Shown piece by piece: positions 31,398 to 38,790 of a DNA stretch of 40,864 nt. The notes beneath the pieces were generated by a model. It ran no database searches. It was not told the DNA's origin and saw only the letters and a list, made by a program, of their open reading frames with translations. The stretch lies in assembly GCA_015152555.1 (NCBI GenBank), contig SUTS01000016.1, positions 1-40,864 on the forward strand. Direction: 5' to 3'. The stretch's first letter is position 1. Every line of letters starts with the position of its first letter. The translations under genes and the position numbers were made by a program. This stretch comes from Cyanobacteria bacterium SIG26. Its GTDB lineage: Bacteria; Cyanobacteriota; Vampirovibrionia; Gastranaerophilales; Gastranaerophilaceae.

Positions 31398-32312
31398 GTG
31401 ACAAAAAGCGAAAATAACAAAATTGTTGAAACATTTTTCTCACATGATAAAGCTGCCAAAGCTGATAAAAAAATTGTAAAGATGTTCTACGAATCAAGAA
31501 AAAACAGTAGTAACATCTCAACAAAAACAGCAACAGACTTATTACCACATGCAGCATACGGATTGTATTGGGAAATTGTTGAATATATGCACCGCAACAG
31601 ATTAAAAGTTGAAGAACTAGATATGTTAGCAGATGAATTACGTGTTGATTATCAATTTCTAAAAGCCATTATGGATAATTACTCTCTATTTAGAATAGAA
31701 GATGACTATTACGTATCTGATAGAATTAACCGAAATTTAGAATTTCAAGCAACCAAAAACGAAAAACGCGCACAAGCTGCGACTATAAAATGGAAATTTG
31801 CGGAACTGTATAAAGTTTACAAAGAAATTTTTGGAATAAAACCGGAGCTAAGTGATGATGAAAAAAACATTTATTTAAAGGCAACAAAAATTGAGAATTG
31901 GAAGGAAAAATTACCAAATATTTTATACACATTAAAACTTTTAAAATTCCCGAACCTACCCAATTTTGATCCTTCAATAAATTGGCTATTAGCAGAAAAT
32001 CATCTACAAAAACTTCTTAATGGTGAATATGGCAAATTGTTAAATTGGTCCGAAGCAAAAATAGCTCAGGCTCAAAAAACAGCGGCAAAAGAAGAAGAAT
32101 TAAGAGCCGCAAAAGAACTTGAAGATGACTACAAACAGACCCAAGAAACATTAGCACAAATTTCATCAAAAGCTATAGCGATTGAAACAATAATAAAAAA
32201 TACTCAGGATAAGAATTTTAAGATTATCTTACCTCAGTATAAGGACCTTATGAGCAGATTCGATATAACAGTAAAAGAACTTAAAACATGGAGTAAAGAA
32301 AATGGCGATTAA
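31398..32312 (+). CDS. Replication initiation protein (Lin1244/Lin1753-type, DUF4373)
   Basis: A 304-residue protein. Residues about 40-115 match the winged-helix Lin1244/Lin1753 N-terminal domain found in phage replication proteins: LLPHAAYGLYWEIVEYMHR, then LADELRVDYQFLKAIM and DDYYVSDRINRNL. The middle holds a second helical region and the C-terminus a coiled coil (about 235-300). It probably marks the origin and recruits host replication proteins, since no phage polymerase or helicase is encoded. The start is GTG at 31398 with an AGGG site. Confidence 0.72.
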   Translation: MTKSENNKIVETFFSHDKAAKADKKIVKMFYESRKNSSNISTKTATDLLPHAAYGLYWEIVEYMHRNRLKVEELDMLADELRVDYQFLKAIMDNYSLFRIEDDYYVSDRINRNLEFQATKNEKRAQAATIKWKFAELYKVYKEIFGIKPELSDDEKNIYLKATKIENWKEKLPNILYTLKLLKFPNLPNFDPSINWLLAENHLQKLLNGEYGKLLNWSEAKIAQAQKTAAKEEELRAAKELEDDYKQTQETLAQISSKAIAIETIIKNTQDKNFKIILPQYKDLMSRFDITVKELKTWSKENGD

Positions 32313-32847
32313 AAAAGATATGCAAAAAGAGATAGCAAAATATCAAGGTTACATTTTCTACTACGAAATGTCAACACGTCAGATATATCCTGCAACATGG
32401 ATACAGACATTAGATGATTATAATCATTTAGAATTTGAATTACACCATGTTGTTCCATTTACAGATTGGGAAAAGAACACTAAAAACGTACGTTCAATAA
32501 TAGAACACAACGCATTAATACTCATTGCAAAAGTAATGCATCAACATTTAGAACATCCTATTTATAAATTAAGTAAGGAAGATTTTGAGCGTATTTATGG
32601 TATCAATCCTGATGTTATATTATATGACATCAATTCAAGACTTCCTAGAACTAAAAACATTTTTCTTAATTCCAACTGTGAGCAAGTTCATGTTACTCCC
32701 TATAAAAAACATGAGAATCATATTACTTGCTCATATTCAGCAGGAGAAATAGACAGTTCCTCCGTCTATAATTCTTCTGCTGAATTTTTATTAACAGACG
32801 AGGATTTAACTTGTTTTGCGGGAATTTATAACAAGGAGATAGCATAA
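32302..32847 (+). CDS. HNH-like protein, paralogue 1
   Basis: A 181-residue protein with YPATWIQTLDDYNHLEFELHHVVPF then NALILIAKVMHQHL and FERIYGINPDV. The LHH-x(n)-N-x(n)-H pattern resembles an HNH nuclease core. The same phrase order (W..S..YNH..ELHH ... LIL...M...L ... F...Y.) recurs in the protein at 35997-36329, so the two are diverged copies. The C-terminal 60 residues are extra and unrecognised. It overlaps the replication gene by 11 bp and abuts dam. Confidence 0.55.
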   Translation: MAIKKDMQKEIAKYQGYIFYYEMSTRQIYPATWIQTLDDYNHLEFELHHVVPFTDWEKNTKNVRSIIEHNALILIAKVMHQHLEHPIYKLSKEDFERIYGINPDVILYDINSRLPRTKNIFLNSNCEQVHVTPYKKHENHITCSYSAGEIDSSSVYNSSAEFLLTDEDLTCFAGIYNKEIA

Positions 32848-33363
32848 ATGTCAATTCAATCAAAATACAACTATACAGCCAAAAGAGATGATTATTTAAC
32901 TCCTTCAGTTATATATGAAAGAGTCTTAGAAGAGAACAATTTACAAACATTTGATTGTGATGTTTGTTCATCATTTCCAAATATTCCCGCAAAGATGCAT
33001 TATAGGAAAGATGGTTTATACAGTATTAGCGGAAGAAAACTAACAGATAATAATGGATTAACTGGTACGTGGTTCAAATTCAATTGGTGTAATCCGCCAT
33101 TTAATATCTGTAACAAATTTGTCAAAAAGGCCACAGAAGAACAGAAAAAAGGAAAAACAACATTTATGTTAATCCCTGTCAGAACTGAACGTAAATTTTG
33201 GCACCAATACATATTATTCAATGGTAGATTTCCAAAACCTTATGTAAATATTGAATTTTTACCATCAGGAACGAGATTTATTCACCCCGAAACAGGGGAA
33301 GAAATGGGGTTACATAAAGGAGCCTTAGCACTAATAACATTTAGGGGGTATACAGATGAGTAA
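32848..33363 (+). CDS. dam: DNA N6-adenine methyltransferase (phage Dam family)
   Basis: A 171-residue protein of the phage DNA N-6-adenine-methyltransferase family. It starts with a D.LTP motif (DDYLTPSVIYERVL), then DCDVCSS, and has the catalytic NPPF at 82-85 in KFNWCNPPFNICNKF. Then come a TTFMLIPVRTERKFWH strand and FLPSGTRFIHPETGE. Members usually methylate adenine (often in GATC) and protect phage DNA from host restriction. There is no cognate nuclease beside it. The next gene starts inside its 3' end. Confidence 0.86.
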   Translation: MSIQSKYNYTAKRDDYLTPSVIYERVLEENNLQTFDCDVCSSFPNIPAKMHYRKDGLYSISGRKLTDNNGLTGTWFKFNWCNPPFNICNKFVKKATEEQKKGKTTFMLIPVRTERKFWHQYILFNGRFPKPYVNIEFLPSGTRFIHPETGEEMGLHKGALALITFRGYTDE

Positions 33364-33616
33364 ATTTTTCACAATACCTACAAAAATAGTTGATATGGAA
33401 GAAACAAAATTTTTTCCTGACGGGAAATACAAACTAGCATTTGATTGTGAATCTCCTAACGGAACACCAAGAAAATGTATTCATTGGGGAATAGGACTTC
33501 CACAGGGTATAGAAATTGGAGATGAAGTAATTTTAACAGGCCATATAAAAAACGGAGTATTTTTAGCAATAAAACTAAAATACAGGAAGCAAAAGAAAGA
33601 AGAACAAAGTGAATGA
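33356..33616 (+). CDS. Small OB-fold-like protein
   Basis: An 86-residue protein with mostly beta pattern: FTIPTKIVDMEETKFFPDGKY, then KLAFDCES, and IEIGDEVILTGHIKNGVFLAI before a basic tail. The 'GDEV.L.G....G.FLA' run resembles the end of an OB fold, as in nucleic-acid binding proteins. It overlaps dam by 8 bp. The function is unproven; single-stranded nucleic acid binding is a reasonable guess. Confidence 0.5.
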   Translation: MSKFFTIPTKIVDMEETKFFPDGKYKLAFDCESPNGTPRKCIHWGIGLPQGIEIGDEVILTGHIKNGVFLAIKLKYRKQKKEEQSE

Positions 33617-33872
33617 CGATTTAGAAATACATAATTTCGATTCAAAAAGAGAATTTTATAAAGAATTTCCAAGCAGATTTTATATTTGTAGCAATTGCGG
33701 CTATATGAACAACAGCAAGATTTTTTGTCAAAAATGCGGATGGAGAGCCGACGGACTTTTAAAAACATGGGGCAAGGGTTATAAATACGAGATAACAGGA
33801 GAGAAAGTACAAGAGATATTCAAACCAATAGAATTAGAGAAAGGAGAAATAGAATGTCTGAACAAAAATTAA
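33609..33872 (+). CDS. Zinc-ribbon protein
   Basis: An 87-residue protein with two CxxC knuckles (ICSNCGYMNNSKIFCQKCGW, about residues 24-43), a standard zinc ribbon. The rest is charged. The start is GTG at 33609, overlapping the upstream gene, with no better ATG. Zinc ribbons of this size often bind DNA, RNA or proteins in phage early operons. No specific role can be named. Confidence 0.6.
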   Translation: MNDDLEIHNFDSKREFYKEFPSRFYICSNCGYMNNSKIFCQKCGWRADGLLKTWGKGYKYEITGEKVQEIFKPIELEKGEIECLNKN

Positions 33873-34231
33873 ATTTTATGGATATGTTATCAATGATGAA
33901 AGTTATTGATGATGATGATCGGATAAGAAGATTTTCAGATGCAGTAGAGTCGCAATTTCAATTAGTAGCCCGTAAAGTATCTGAATACGGTAGAGATGGG
34001 AAGTTGACTATAGATGTTCAATTTAAATGCGACAAGAAAAACAAGAACGGAGTAAACATCTTTGCCGAAGTTAAAAAGACAATACCAAAAGGCAGTCAAG
34101 CAAACCCATTCTATAGAGATGCAAGAACAGGCGGATTATATTTAGAAGATCCGGATCAACTAAAACTTTTCCCTGGACAAAAAACATATCCAATCGACGG
34201 AAAAGCTGCAGCAGCACAAAACGAAAACTAA
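33854..34231 (+). CDS. Conserved partner of the DUF2303 protein
   Basis: A 125-residue protein: FSDAVESQFQLVARKVSEYG, DGKLTIDVQFK, then NIFAEVKKTIPKG, and a C-terminal TGGLYLEDPDQLKLF. From memory, short proteins with a G.L.L.....K....V....P.......F....G.L...DP.Q..L pattern are common immediate neighbours of DUF2303 genes in temperate phages, and here it directly precedes one. That pairing supports both calls. The biochemical function is unknown. Confidence 0.6.
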   Translation: MSEQKLNFMDMLSMMKVIDDDDRIRRFSDAVESQFQLVARKVSEYGRDGKLTIDVQFKCDKKNKNGVNIFAEVKKTIPKGSQANPFYRDARTGGLYLEDPDQLKLFPGQKTYPIDGKAAAAQNEN

Positions 34232-34262
34232 AAGTAGCACAACAATATAAGGAAAAATAACA

Positions 34263-35069
34263 ATGGAAAACGAATTACTAAAAGAAGCAATACAAGTTCT
34301 AAAAAATAACAAAAGACCAGAACTAATAAATTGTACTATGTATGGACAATATACGGCAGACGTTAAAGAGTTTTTATATTCAGATAAAGAAGAAAAATAT
34401 TCAATAATAGAAAAAAATCCGGATCCTAAACTAGTACGTTCAGCAAAAGCTTTTACAGCATTAATAAAAGAAGAATTAAAACGTAGAAACAATGCAACCG
34501 GAGAAAAAGCAACAGTAAAACTTAATTTAGATGGTGGTTTTTTTATTGCGGATGAAAACTTTGGAGAAGGAATTACGCACTTTGAAAGATTAAATTCACA
34601 ACAATGGGAAATTGTTAAAAATGGTATTAACAAAATTTACGATCACAAAACTTTCTTATTGTTCTTACAAAAACTAAAACCAAGCATCTCAGCATTTAAT
34701 GAAGTCTTTAAACAATTTGCAACGTTAAGAATAATTGGAGAAACAGAACTTACATCAAATCCGATATTTACAGAAAATGGACAAAATTCAGGTTTTCAAT
34801 GCAGATATAAACTAGATGATGGTTGTGATGGAGAAGATACATTTCCAACAGGATTTAGTGTAAATGTAGCTTTTGCAAAAGCCGGAACATTTAAATATGA
34901 CTTACCAATAGACTTATTATTCACAAGAAGTACTGATAACGAATTAAACATTGAAGTGTTGTGTCCAATATTTGAAAACATTGAAGAACAAGCAATTATA
35001 GATGAGGCTAATTACATAAAAGAAGAAGCTAAAGAATATGAAGACTTGCTAATAATCTCAGACTTATAA
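34263..35069 (+). CDS. DUF2303-like protein
   Basis: A 268-residue protein resembling DUF2303 (E. coli YfdQ group) in size and order: an N-terminal helical part, SAKAFTALIKEELKR, a strand FFIADENFGEG, FLLFLQKLKPSISAFNEVFK, and a beta-rich C-terminal half with AKAGTFKYDLPIDLLF and EVLCPIFENIEEQ. It is paired with the upstream DUF2303-neighbour gene. A role in DNA metabolism or recombination is suspected for such genes but not established. It is followed by the hammerhead ribozyme. Confidence 0.55.
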   Translation: MENELLKEAIQVLKNNKRPELINCTMYGQYTADVKEFLYSDKEEKYSIIEKNPDPKLVRSAKAFTALIKEELKRRNNATGEKATVKLNLDGGFFIADENFGEGITHFERLNSQQWEIVKNGINKIYDHKTFLLFLQKLKPSISAFNEVFKQFATLRIIGETELTSNPIFTENGQNSGFQCRYKLDDGCDGEDTFPTGFSVNVAFAKAGTFKYDLPIDLLFTRSTDNELNIEVLCPIFENIEEQAIIDEANYIKEEAKEYEDLLIISDL

Positions 35070-35077
35070 TCCCTAAT

Positions 35078-35157
35078 TTAGTAATCCGAAACAGCGGGAT
35101 TTTTCTCTACCCATCCCGCTGTCTGCAGGTTAGGCCTGTACTGATGAGGACACATAA
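35078..35157 (+). ncRNA. Type II hammerhead ribozyme
   Basis: All core elements are present in order. Stem II 5' side ends TCC (35085-35087). GAA follows at 35088-35090. Stem III is ACAGCGGGAT/ATCCCGCTGT (35091-35100 with 35113-35122, 10 bp). The cleavage nucleotide is C35123. Stem I is TGCAGG/CCTGTA (35124-35129 with 35135-35140, one G-U). CTGATGA lies at 35141-35147, and the stem II 3' side starts GGA (35148-35150). Stem II extends with T82-A152, G81-C153 and A80T79T78/T155A156A157 (35xxx numbering) past an internal loop. Cleavage is predicted between 35123 and 35124. It lies between the DUF2303 stop and the next start. Confidence 0.85.
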
Positions 35158-35178
35158 CAAATTTAGAGGAAGGAAACA

Positions 35179-35367
35179 ATGGTAACAAATTTAGATGTAA
35201 TTAGAAAATTAGATGCAAAAACACTTAGTAAAATTTTTGGTAATACAGCATTATGTCAAGGTTGTATTTGCGAAAAATATTGTGATCAAGCAGGAAGTTG
35301 CGAATTGGCTTTCGAATTATGGTTAAAAGCAAAAGCGGAGATTGATAAAGATGGCAAAAAACTGTAA
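35179..35367 (+). CDS. Small Cys-rich protein downstream of the ribozyme
   Basis: A 62-residue protein with a cluster of five cysteines (LCQGCICEKYCDQAGSCELA, about residues 31-50), likely metal-binding. GAGGAAGG lies about 6 bp upstream of ATG. After ribozyme cleavage its mRNA would begin about 55 nt upstream. The start (ATGGTAACAAATTT) by chance shares 12 bases with the att-type repeats. No family was recognised. Confidence 0.6.
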   Translation: MVTNLDVIRKLDAKTLSKIFGNTALCQGCICEKYCDQAGSCELAFELWLKAKAEIDKDGKKL

Positions 35368-35602
35368 GAAAAAATCAAAATCAAAAGAACAATTAAAAAA
35401 CGATTTTAAATTACTACAAGAAGAAAATAAAAATTTAAAACAAAATTTAGATTTTGTTCAGAAACAAAACAATGGCTTAGTAAAACAGAATCGTCAATTA
35501 CAAAAGGAATTAAGTTTATACAAGCCTACATTAAAAATACCAATAAACTTATTAAAACCGATAGGAGCACCAATAACATATTTAATGGAGATAGCTAAAT
35601 GA
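35351..35602 (+). CDS. Small coiled-coil protein
   Basis: An 83-residue Lys/Asn/Gln-rich protein with a clear heptad coiled coil (about residues 10-55: KEQLKNDFKLLQEENKNLKQ onward), then a more hydrophobic end with Pro-Ile (LKIPINLLKPIGAPITYL). It overlaps the upstream gene by 17 bp; an in-frame TTG at 35342 is also possible. No family was recognised. Confidence 0.55.
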   Translation: MAKNCKKKSKSKEQLKNDFKLLQEENKNLKQNLDFVQKQNNGLVKQNRQLQKELSLYKPTLKIPINLLKPIGAPITYLMEIAK

Positions 35603-35733
35603 AATTACTATTATGCCTAATACCAATTTCAATATTCGCACTACTATTTGGATTCTTTACCGGATGCCATTGGAACGATGATAAAAATACAGTTTTTAAA
35701 GAATTAAACAGAAAGGATGAAGATGAGTTGTAG
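35599..35733 (+). CDS. Very small membrane protein (44 aa)
   Basis: MKLLLCLIPISIFALLFGFF then TGCHWNDDKN: a 44-residue frame with one N-terminal membrane helix (2-20) and a charged tail. ATG and the previous stop overlap as ATGA, the usual coupled arrangement, and it overlaps the next gene by 17 bp. The cysteine after the helix could suggest a lipoprotein, but the lipobox is poor. Confidence 0.5.
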   Translation: MKLLLCLIPISIFALLFGFFTGCHWNDDKNTVFKELNRKDEDEL

Positions 35734-35911
35734 CAAAATGTTATCTAGGGATTTAGAAAAACTAGAATCTAGTTATCAGCATAAATTTGATAATATTGCA
35801 AAGCTAGTCAATTTAGAACCTACAGAAGAAAGAATACAGATATGGAACAACTGCTACAAAGCCTTAGATCAGATAAGACGATTAAGAGCAGTATTTGAAA
35901 GGACATTTTAA
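35717..35911 (+). CDS. Small helical early protein
   Basis: A 64-residue helical protein (MKMSCSKMLSRDLEKLESSY, then IWNNCYKALDQIRRLRAVFE). It overlaps both neighbours slightly. A start at the second Met (35723) is possible. No family was recognised. Confidence 0.5.
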   Translation: MKMSCSKMLSRDLEKLESSYQHKFDNIAKLVNLEPTEERIQIWNNCYKALDQIRRLRAVFERTF

Positions 35912-35996
35912 CGAGATACAAATTGAGCGTAATCGTGAATGTTTCCAAGAGTTAGTGGATATGATATCTGACCAAATTTTAAAAAAGGAAATATAA
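35895..35996 (+). CDS. Possible 33-residue gene with TTG start
   Basis: The frame TTG-KGHFNEIQIERNRECFQELV then DMISDQILKKEI is open from 35895 to a stop that directly precedes the ATG at 35997. AAGAG lies 6 bp upstream of TTG. The amphipathic helical composition looks protein-like, and it fills an otherwise empty gap in a tightly packed operon. It is too short to be certain. Confidence 0.35.
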   Translation: MKGHFNEIQIERNRECFQELVDMISDQILKKEI

Positions 35997-36329
35997 ATGA
36001 AACAACCAACAATGAACGAGGATATTTCAAAATATCCAAAATATATGGTTACTTTTGACAAATGCTTAATTCCTGCCAATTGGATAACATCAACAAGCAG
36101 TTACAACCATTGCTATGAATTACATCATTTTGTACGCAAGTCAATACGCAAAAACAGCCCTGATTTTTACGACAGGGTGGAATACTTGCAAAAGTTGATT
36201 TTAATGCCGGCAGAAATGAATAAAGACTTAGAAACAATGGGCGAAGAAAGCTTTTACAAAAAGTACAAAATGAACAAAAACGATTTAGTATTTAGCCGCC
36301 TTAAATGGCGAGATGGATATTATGACTAG
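35997..36329 (+). CDS. HNH-like protein, paralogue 2
   Basis: A 110-residue protein with IPANWITSTSSYNHCYELHHFV, then LQKLILMPAEMNKDLETMG and FYKKYKMNKND. It shares the order of motifs with the 181-residue protein at 32302-32847 but lacks the latter's C-terminal part. Short 'ELHH...QKLIL...M..DL' proteins of this type recur in gut phages and look like small HNH-fold proteins. Activity is unproven; the second catalytic His seen in paralogue 1 is Lys/Asp here. Confidence 0.55.
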   Translation: MKQPTMNEDISKYPKYMVTFDKCLIPANWITSTSSYNHCYELHHFVRKSIRKNSPDFYDRVEYLQKLILMPAEMNKDLETMGEESFYKKYKMNKNDLVFSRLKWRDGYYD

Positions 36330-36341
36330 AAAGGATTAAAT

Positions 36342-37613
36342 ATGAAATACGGGAAAATTTATGAAGGTGATTTGGTAATTAAAGAGGGTGATAAAAACGA
36401 TTACTCGCAGCTAGAAAAGGTAACAGGTTACCTTGAAATCCACTCAAACGCAGAGTTATCAGCTTTACAAAGTGTAGGCGGTTACCTTGAAATCCACTCA
36501 AACGCAGAGTTATCAGCTTTACAAAGTGTAGGCGGTTACCTTTACATCCACTCAAACGCAGAGTTATCAGCTTTACAAAGTGTAGGCGGTTCCCTTTACA
36601 TCTACTCAAACGCAGAGTTATCAGCTTTACAAAGTGTAGGCGGTTCCCTTTACATCTACTCAAACGCAGAGTTATCAGCTCTACAAAGTGTAGGCGGTTA
36701 CCTTGAAATCCACTCAAACGCAGAGTTATCAGCTTTACAAAGTGTAGGCGGTTCCCTTTACATCTACTCAAACGCAGAGTTATCAGCTCTACAAAGTGTA
36801 AGCGGTTACCTTGAAATCCACTCAAACGCAGAGTTATCAGCTTTACAAAGTGTAGGCGGTTACCTTGAAATCCACTCAAACGCAGAGTTATCAGCTTTAC
36901 AAAGTGTAGGCGGTTACCTTGAAATCCACTCAAACGCAGAGTTATCAGCTTTACAAAGTGTAGGCGGTTCCCTTTACATCTACTCAAACGCAGAGTTATC
37001 AGCTTTACAAAGTGTAGGCGGTTACCTTGAAATCCACTCAAACGCAGAGTTATCAGCTTTACAAAGTGTAGGCGGTTACCTTGAAATCCACTCAAACGCA
37101 GAGTTATCAGCTCCGAATGCAAAATTTAATGTAAAAGGAACAAAAGAACTAGCTTTAAAATTCAATTTTGAATGTTTTTTAAAAATGGGGTTTTTGTTTG
37201 CGGATAACATTTTAGCAAAAATTATTGATAAAAAGAAAAACGTTTACAAAATCCAAATTTGCGGACAAACAAAAGTAAGCTATTGTATCGAAGTTGATGG
37301 GATATTTTCTCACGGCGAAACAATAAAACAAGCTAAAGAAAGCTTGCTATACAAGATTTCTGATAGAGATACGACAAAATACGATAACTACACACTAGAC
37401 ACAGTAGTAACATTTGAGCAAGCTATTAAAATGTATAGATGCATAACTGGAGCTTGCGAGGATGGTACAAAACATTTTGTAGAGAATGTTTTACAAGACA
37501 TACGCAAAAAGTACACAGTAAAAGAAGTTATTGAGCTGACAAAGGGGCAATACAATAACAAACAATTACAAGAATTTTTTAAAAATAAGCAGGAGCAACA
37601 AGATGAACGATAG
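36342..37613 (+). CDS. 18-residue repeat (beta-solenoid) protein with conserved C-terminal domain
   Basis: A 423-residue protein. Residues 29-257 are 13 units of 18 residues, G-(Y/S)-L-(E/Y)-I-(H/Y)-SNAELSALQSVG, with L/I/L/L spacing typical of leucine-rich or receptor-L-like solenoids. Residues about 275-415 form a non-repeat domain (GFLFADNILAKIIDKKKNVY, ICGQTKVSY, HGETIKQAKESLLYKIS, ITGACEDGTKHFVE, VIELTKGQYNN). I recall that domain from gut phage proteins with similar solenoid fronts. It is probably cytoplasmic, as no signal peptide is present. The function is unknown; a protein-binding role is likely. Confidence 0.75.
   Translation: MKYGKIYEGDLVIKEGDKNDYSQLEKVTGYLEIHSNAELSALQSVGGYLEIHSNAELSALQSVGGYLYIHSNAELSALQSVGGSLYIYSNAELSALQSVGGSLYIYSNAELSALQSVGGYLEIHSNAELSALQSVGGSLYIYSNAELSALQSVSGYLEIHSNAELSALQSVGGYLEIHSNAELSALQSVGGYLEIHSNAELSALQSVGGSLYIYSNAELSALQSVGGYLEIHSNAELSALQSVGGYLEIHSNAELSAPNAKFNVKGTKELALKFNFECFLKMGFLFADNILAKIIDKKKNVYKIQICGQTKVSYCIEVDGIFSHGETIKQAKESLLYKISDRDTTKYDNYTLDTVVTFEQAIKMYRCITGACEDGTKHFVENVLQDIRKKYTVKEVIELTKGQYNNKQLQEFFKNKQEQQDER
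36426..37112. repeat. 54-bp tandem repeat array (13 units)
   Basis: Units start every 54 bp from 36426 to 37074. Three versions occur: GGTTACCTTGAAATCCAC, GGTTCCCTTTACATCTAC, and one hybrid GGTTACCTTTACATCCAC. The rest of each unit is almost identical. The mosaic order of versions and the hybrid point to recent recombination or slippage, always keeping the frame. Confidence 0.95.
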
Positions 37614-38019
37614 ATTTAAATTTAGAGTATTTGATTATGACGACAACAAAATGCACGATGTAATCGAAATAATGTATAGAGAAGATAATACTGTTGTTGA
37701 ATGGTTAAATTCAGAAGATAAAAAAAGAAGTGCATTTATTGGCGAAGTTCCAACAGTTCAATGCACAGGCTTAAAAGACAAAAACGGCAAGCTGATTTAT
37801 GAGGGGGATATAGTTGACATATGGAAAATGGCAGGAAATATCCATAAAAGAATGGTCGTTAAATGGTATCAACCACAGTGCAGTTTTAGATTGTTTGATT
37901 TATCTGCTATAGGTGCAACTCCTCAAAAGATGGTTGATAAAAGGTCATTGGGAGCAGTAACGACCATAGAATTAATCGGAAATATTTATCAGAACAAGGA
38001 GTTATTAAATGGCAACTAA
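37603..38019 (+). CDS. YopX family protein
   Basis: A 138-residue protein with the YopX family pattern: FKFRVFDYDDNKMHDV, VQCTGLKDKNGKLIYEGDIV, a VVKWYQ strand and the ending TTIELIGNIYQNKELL. YopX proteins are common in early regions of temperate phages (named after B. subtilis SPbeta); their function is unknown. It overlaps the repeat protein gene by 11 bp and the next small gene by 11 bp. Confidence 0.85.
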   Translation: MNDRFKFRVFDYDDNKMHDVIEIMYREDNTVVEWLNSEDKKRSAFIGEVPTVQCTGLKDKNGKLIYEGDIVDIWKMAGNIHKRMVVKWYQPQCSFRLFDLSAIGATPQKMVDKRSLGAVTTIELIGNIYQNKELLNGN

Positions 38020-38167
38020 CTACGAAAGAATAAAGAATATGACAGTTGATGAAATGGCAATTTACTTATCAAAAAGTAGTATTGGTGAAGATATTTACGT
38101 TAATGAAGTTATCCCAGACTTTGATTATTGGGAACAATGGCTATTAGAGGAGTACAAAGATGAATAA
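38009..38167 (+). CDS. Small early protein (52 aa)
   Basis: The protein starts MATNYERIKNMTVDEMAIYL and ends DYWEQWLLEEYKDE. Very small proteins with a TNYE.IK.M...EMA..L start and a ...W...W L....  ending are frequent in temperate phage early operons, often after YopX-type genes. The usual cysteines of such proteins are absent here. Overlaps with both neighbours indicate translational coupling. The function is unknown. Confidence 0.6.
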   Translation: MATNYERIKNMTVDEMAIYLSKSSIGEDIYVNEVIPDFDYWEQWLLEEYKDE

Positions 38168-38639
38168 ATACACACTTAAAATTAAAGATAGTACATATAC
38201 CATACCAAAAGAAAACTTGAAAATATTGGCTATGACAAAAGGTATATTTGCACAAACAGATGAAAAATTCAACGAATTAAAAAAATGGTTACCAATAGTA
38301 ACAAGGCTTGAGAAACAATTTGGATGTTATGAAAAAGCAAAAGGGATAGCATACAAAACTTATACTGAACAATTCTTTAGAGAACTTGAAAATCTCAAAA
38401 TCAAATTAAAGATGTATGAATGCCAAGAAAAATATCCTGGACAATGTCGCTGTGCTTTCAGATGTTTAGATAATGATTTTTGTAACGATGCAGAGAAAAG
38501 AATAAATACGCACAAGACAAAACTAGAAAAAATAAAAACATTACTGGAAGATGCATTAGATCCAGACAAAACAAATTCAGATGAAAGTTTTAGAAATTTT
38601 TACAAGGCAGTAGAATTAAGTGAGGTGTTAGATGTTTAA
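38160..38639 (+). CDS. Hypothetical protein with Cys cluster and coiled coil
   Basis: A 159-residue protein, mostly helical. It has a cluster of five cysteines (ECQEKYPGQCRCAFRC and C108) in the middle that may bind metal, then a Lys-rich helix. No family was recognised. It overlaps genes on both sides by 8 bp, as do most genes of this operon. Confidence 0.6.
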   Translation: MNKYTLKIKDSTYTIPKENLKILAMTKGIFAQTDEKFNELKKWLPIVTRLEKQFGCYEKAKGIAYKTYTEQFFRELENLKIKLKMYECQEKYPGQCRCAFRCLDNDFCNDAEKRINTHKTKLEKIKTLLEDALDPDKTNSDESFRNFYKAVELSEVLDV

Positions 38640-38778
38640 AGCAATATCATTATATTTATTAATATGGTTTTTACATACTTTCACCATTTACGGAATGATA
38701 CAAGATAATAATCCTATTGTGATTTGTGGTTCAATAATGTTCGCAGGTTCGCTGCTTTATATAATTTTCAAGATGTGA
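38632..38778 (+). CDS. Two-helix membrane microprotein (48 aa)
   Basis: MFKAISLYLLIWFLHTFTIY gives one membrane helix and NPIVICGSIMFAGSLLYIIF a second, with a short polar turn. It overlaps the upstream gene by 8 bp with its ATG inside that gene, a coupled arrangement. No family was recognised. Confidence 0.55.
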   Translation: MFKAISLYLLIWFLHTFTIYGMIQDNNPIVICGSIMFAGSLLYIIFKM

Positions 38779-38790
38779 GGTTACAAAAAA

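Noticed and set aside
35179..35192. GGTAACAAATTT at the start of a small gene, matching the att-type repeats
   Set aside because: Only one half-unit is present, inside coding sequence and far from the integrase region; chance in an AT-rich genome is likely.
36426..37112. Possible CRISPR array
   Set aside because: The repeats are contiguous 54-bp coding units in one reading frame, without unique spacers or cas genes.
36379..37122. Long minus-strand open frame (247 codons) opposite the repeat array
   Set aside because: The 54-bp unit has no stop in that frame, so the frame stays open as a by-product of repetition; its product is an implausible L-T-L-R-L repeat and lies opposite a convincing gene.
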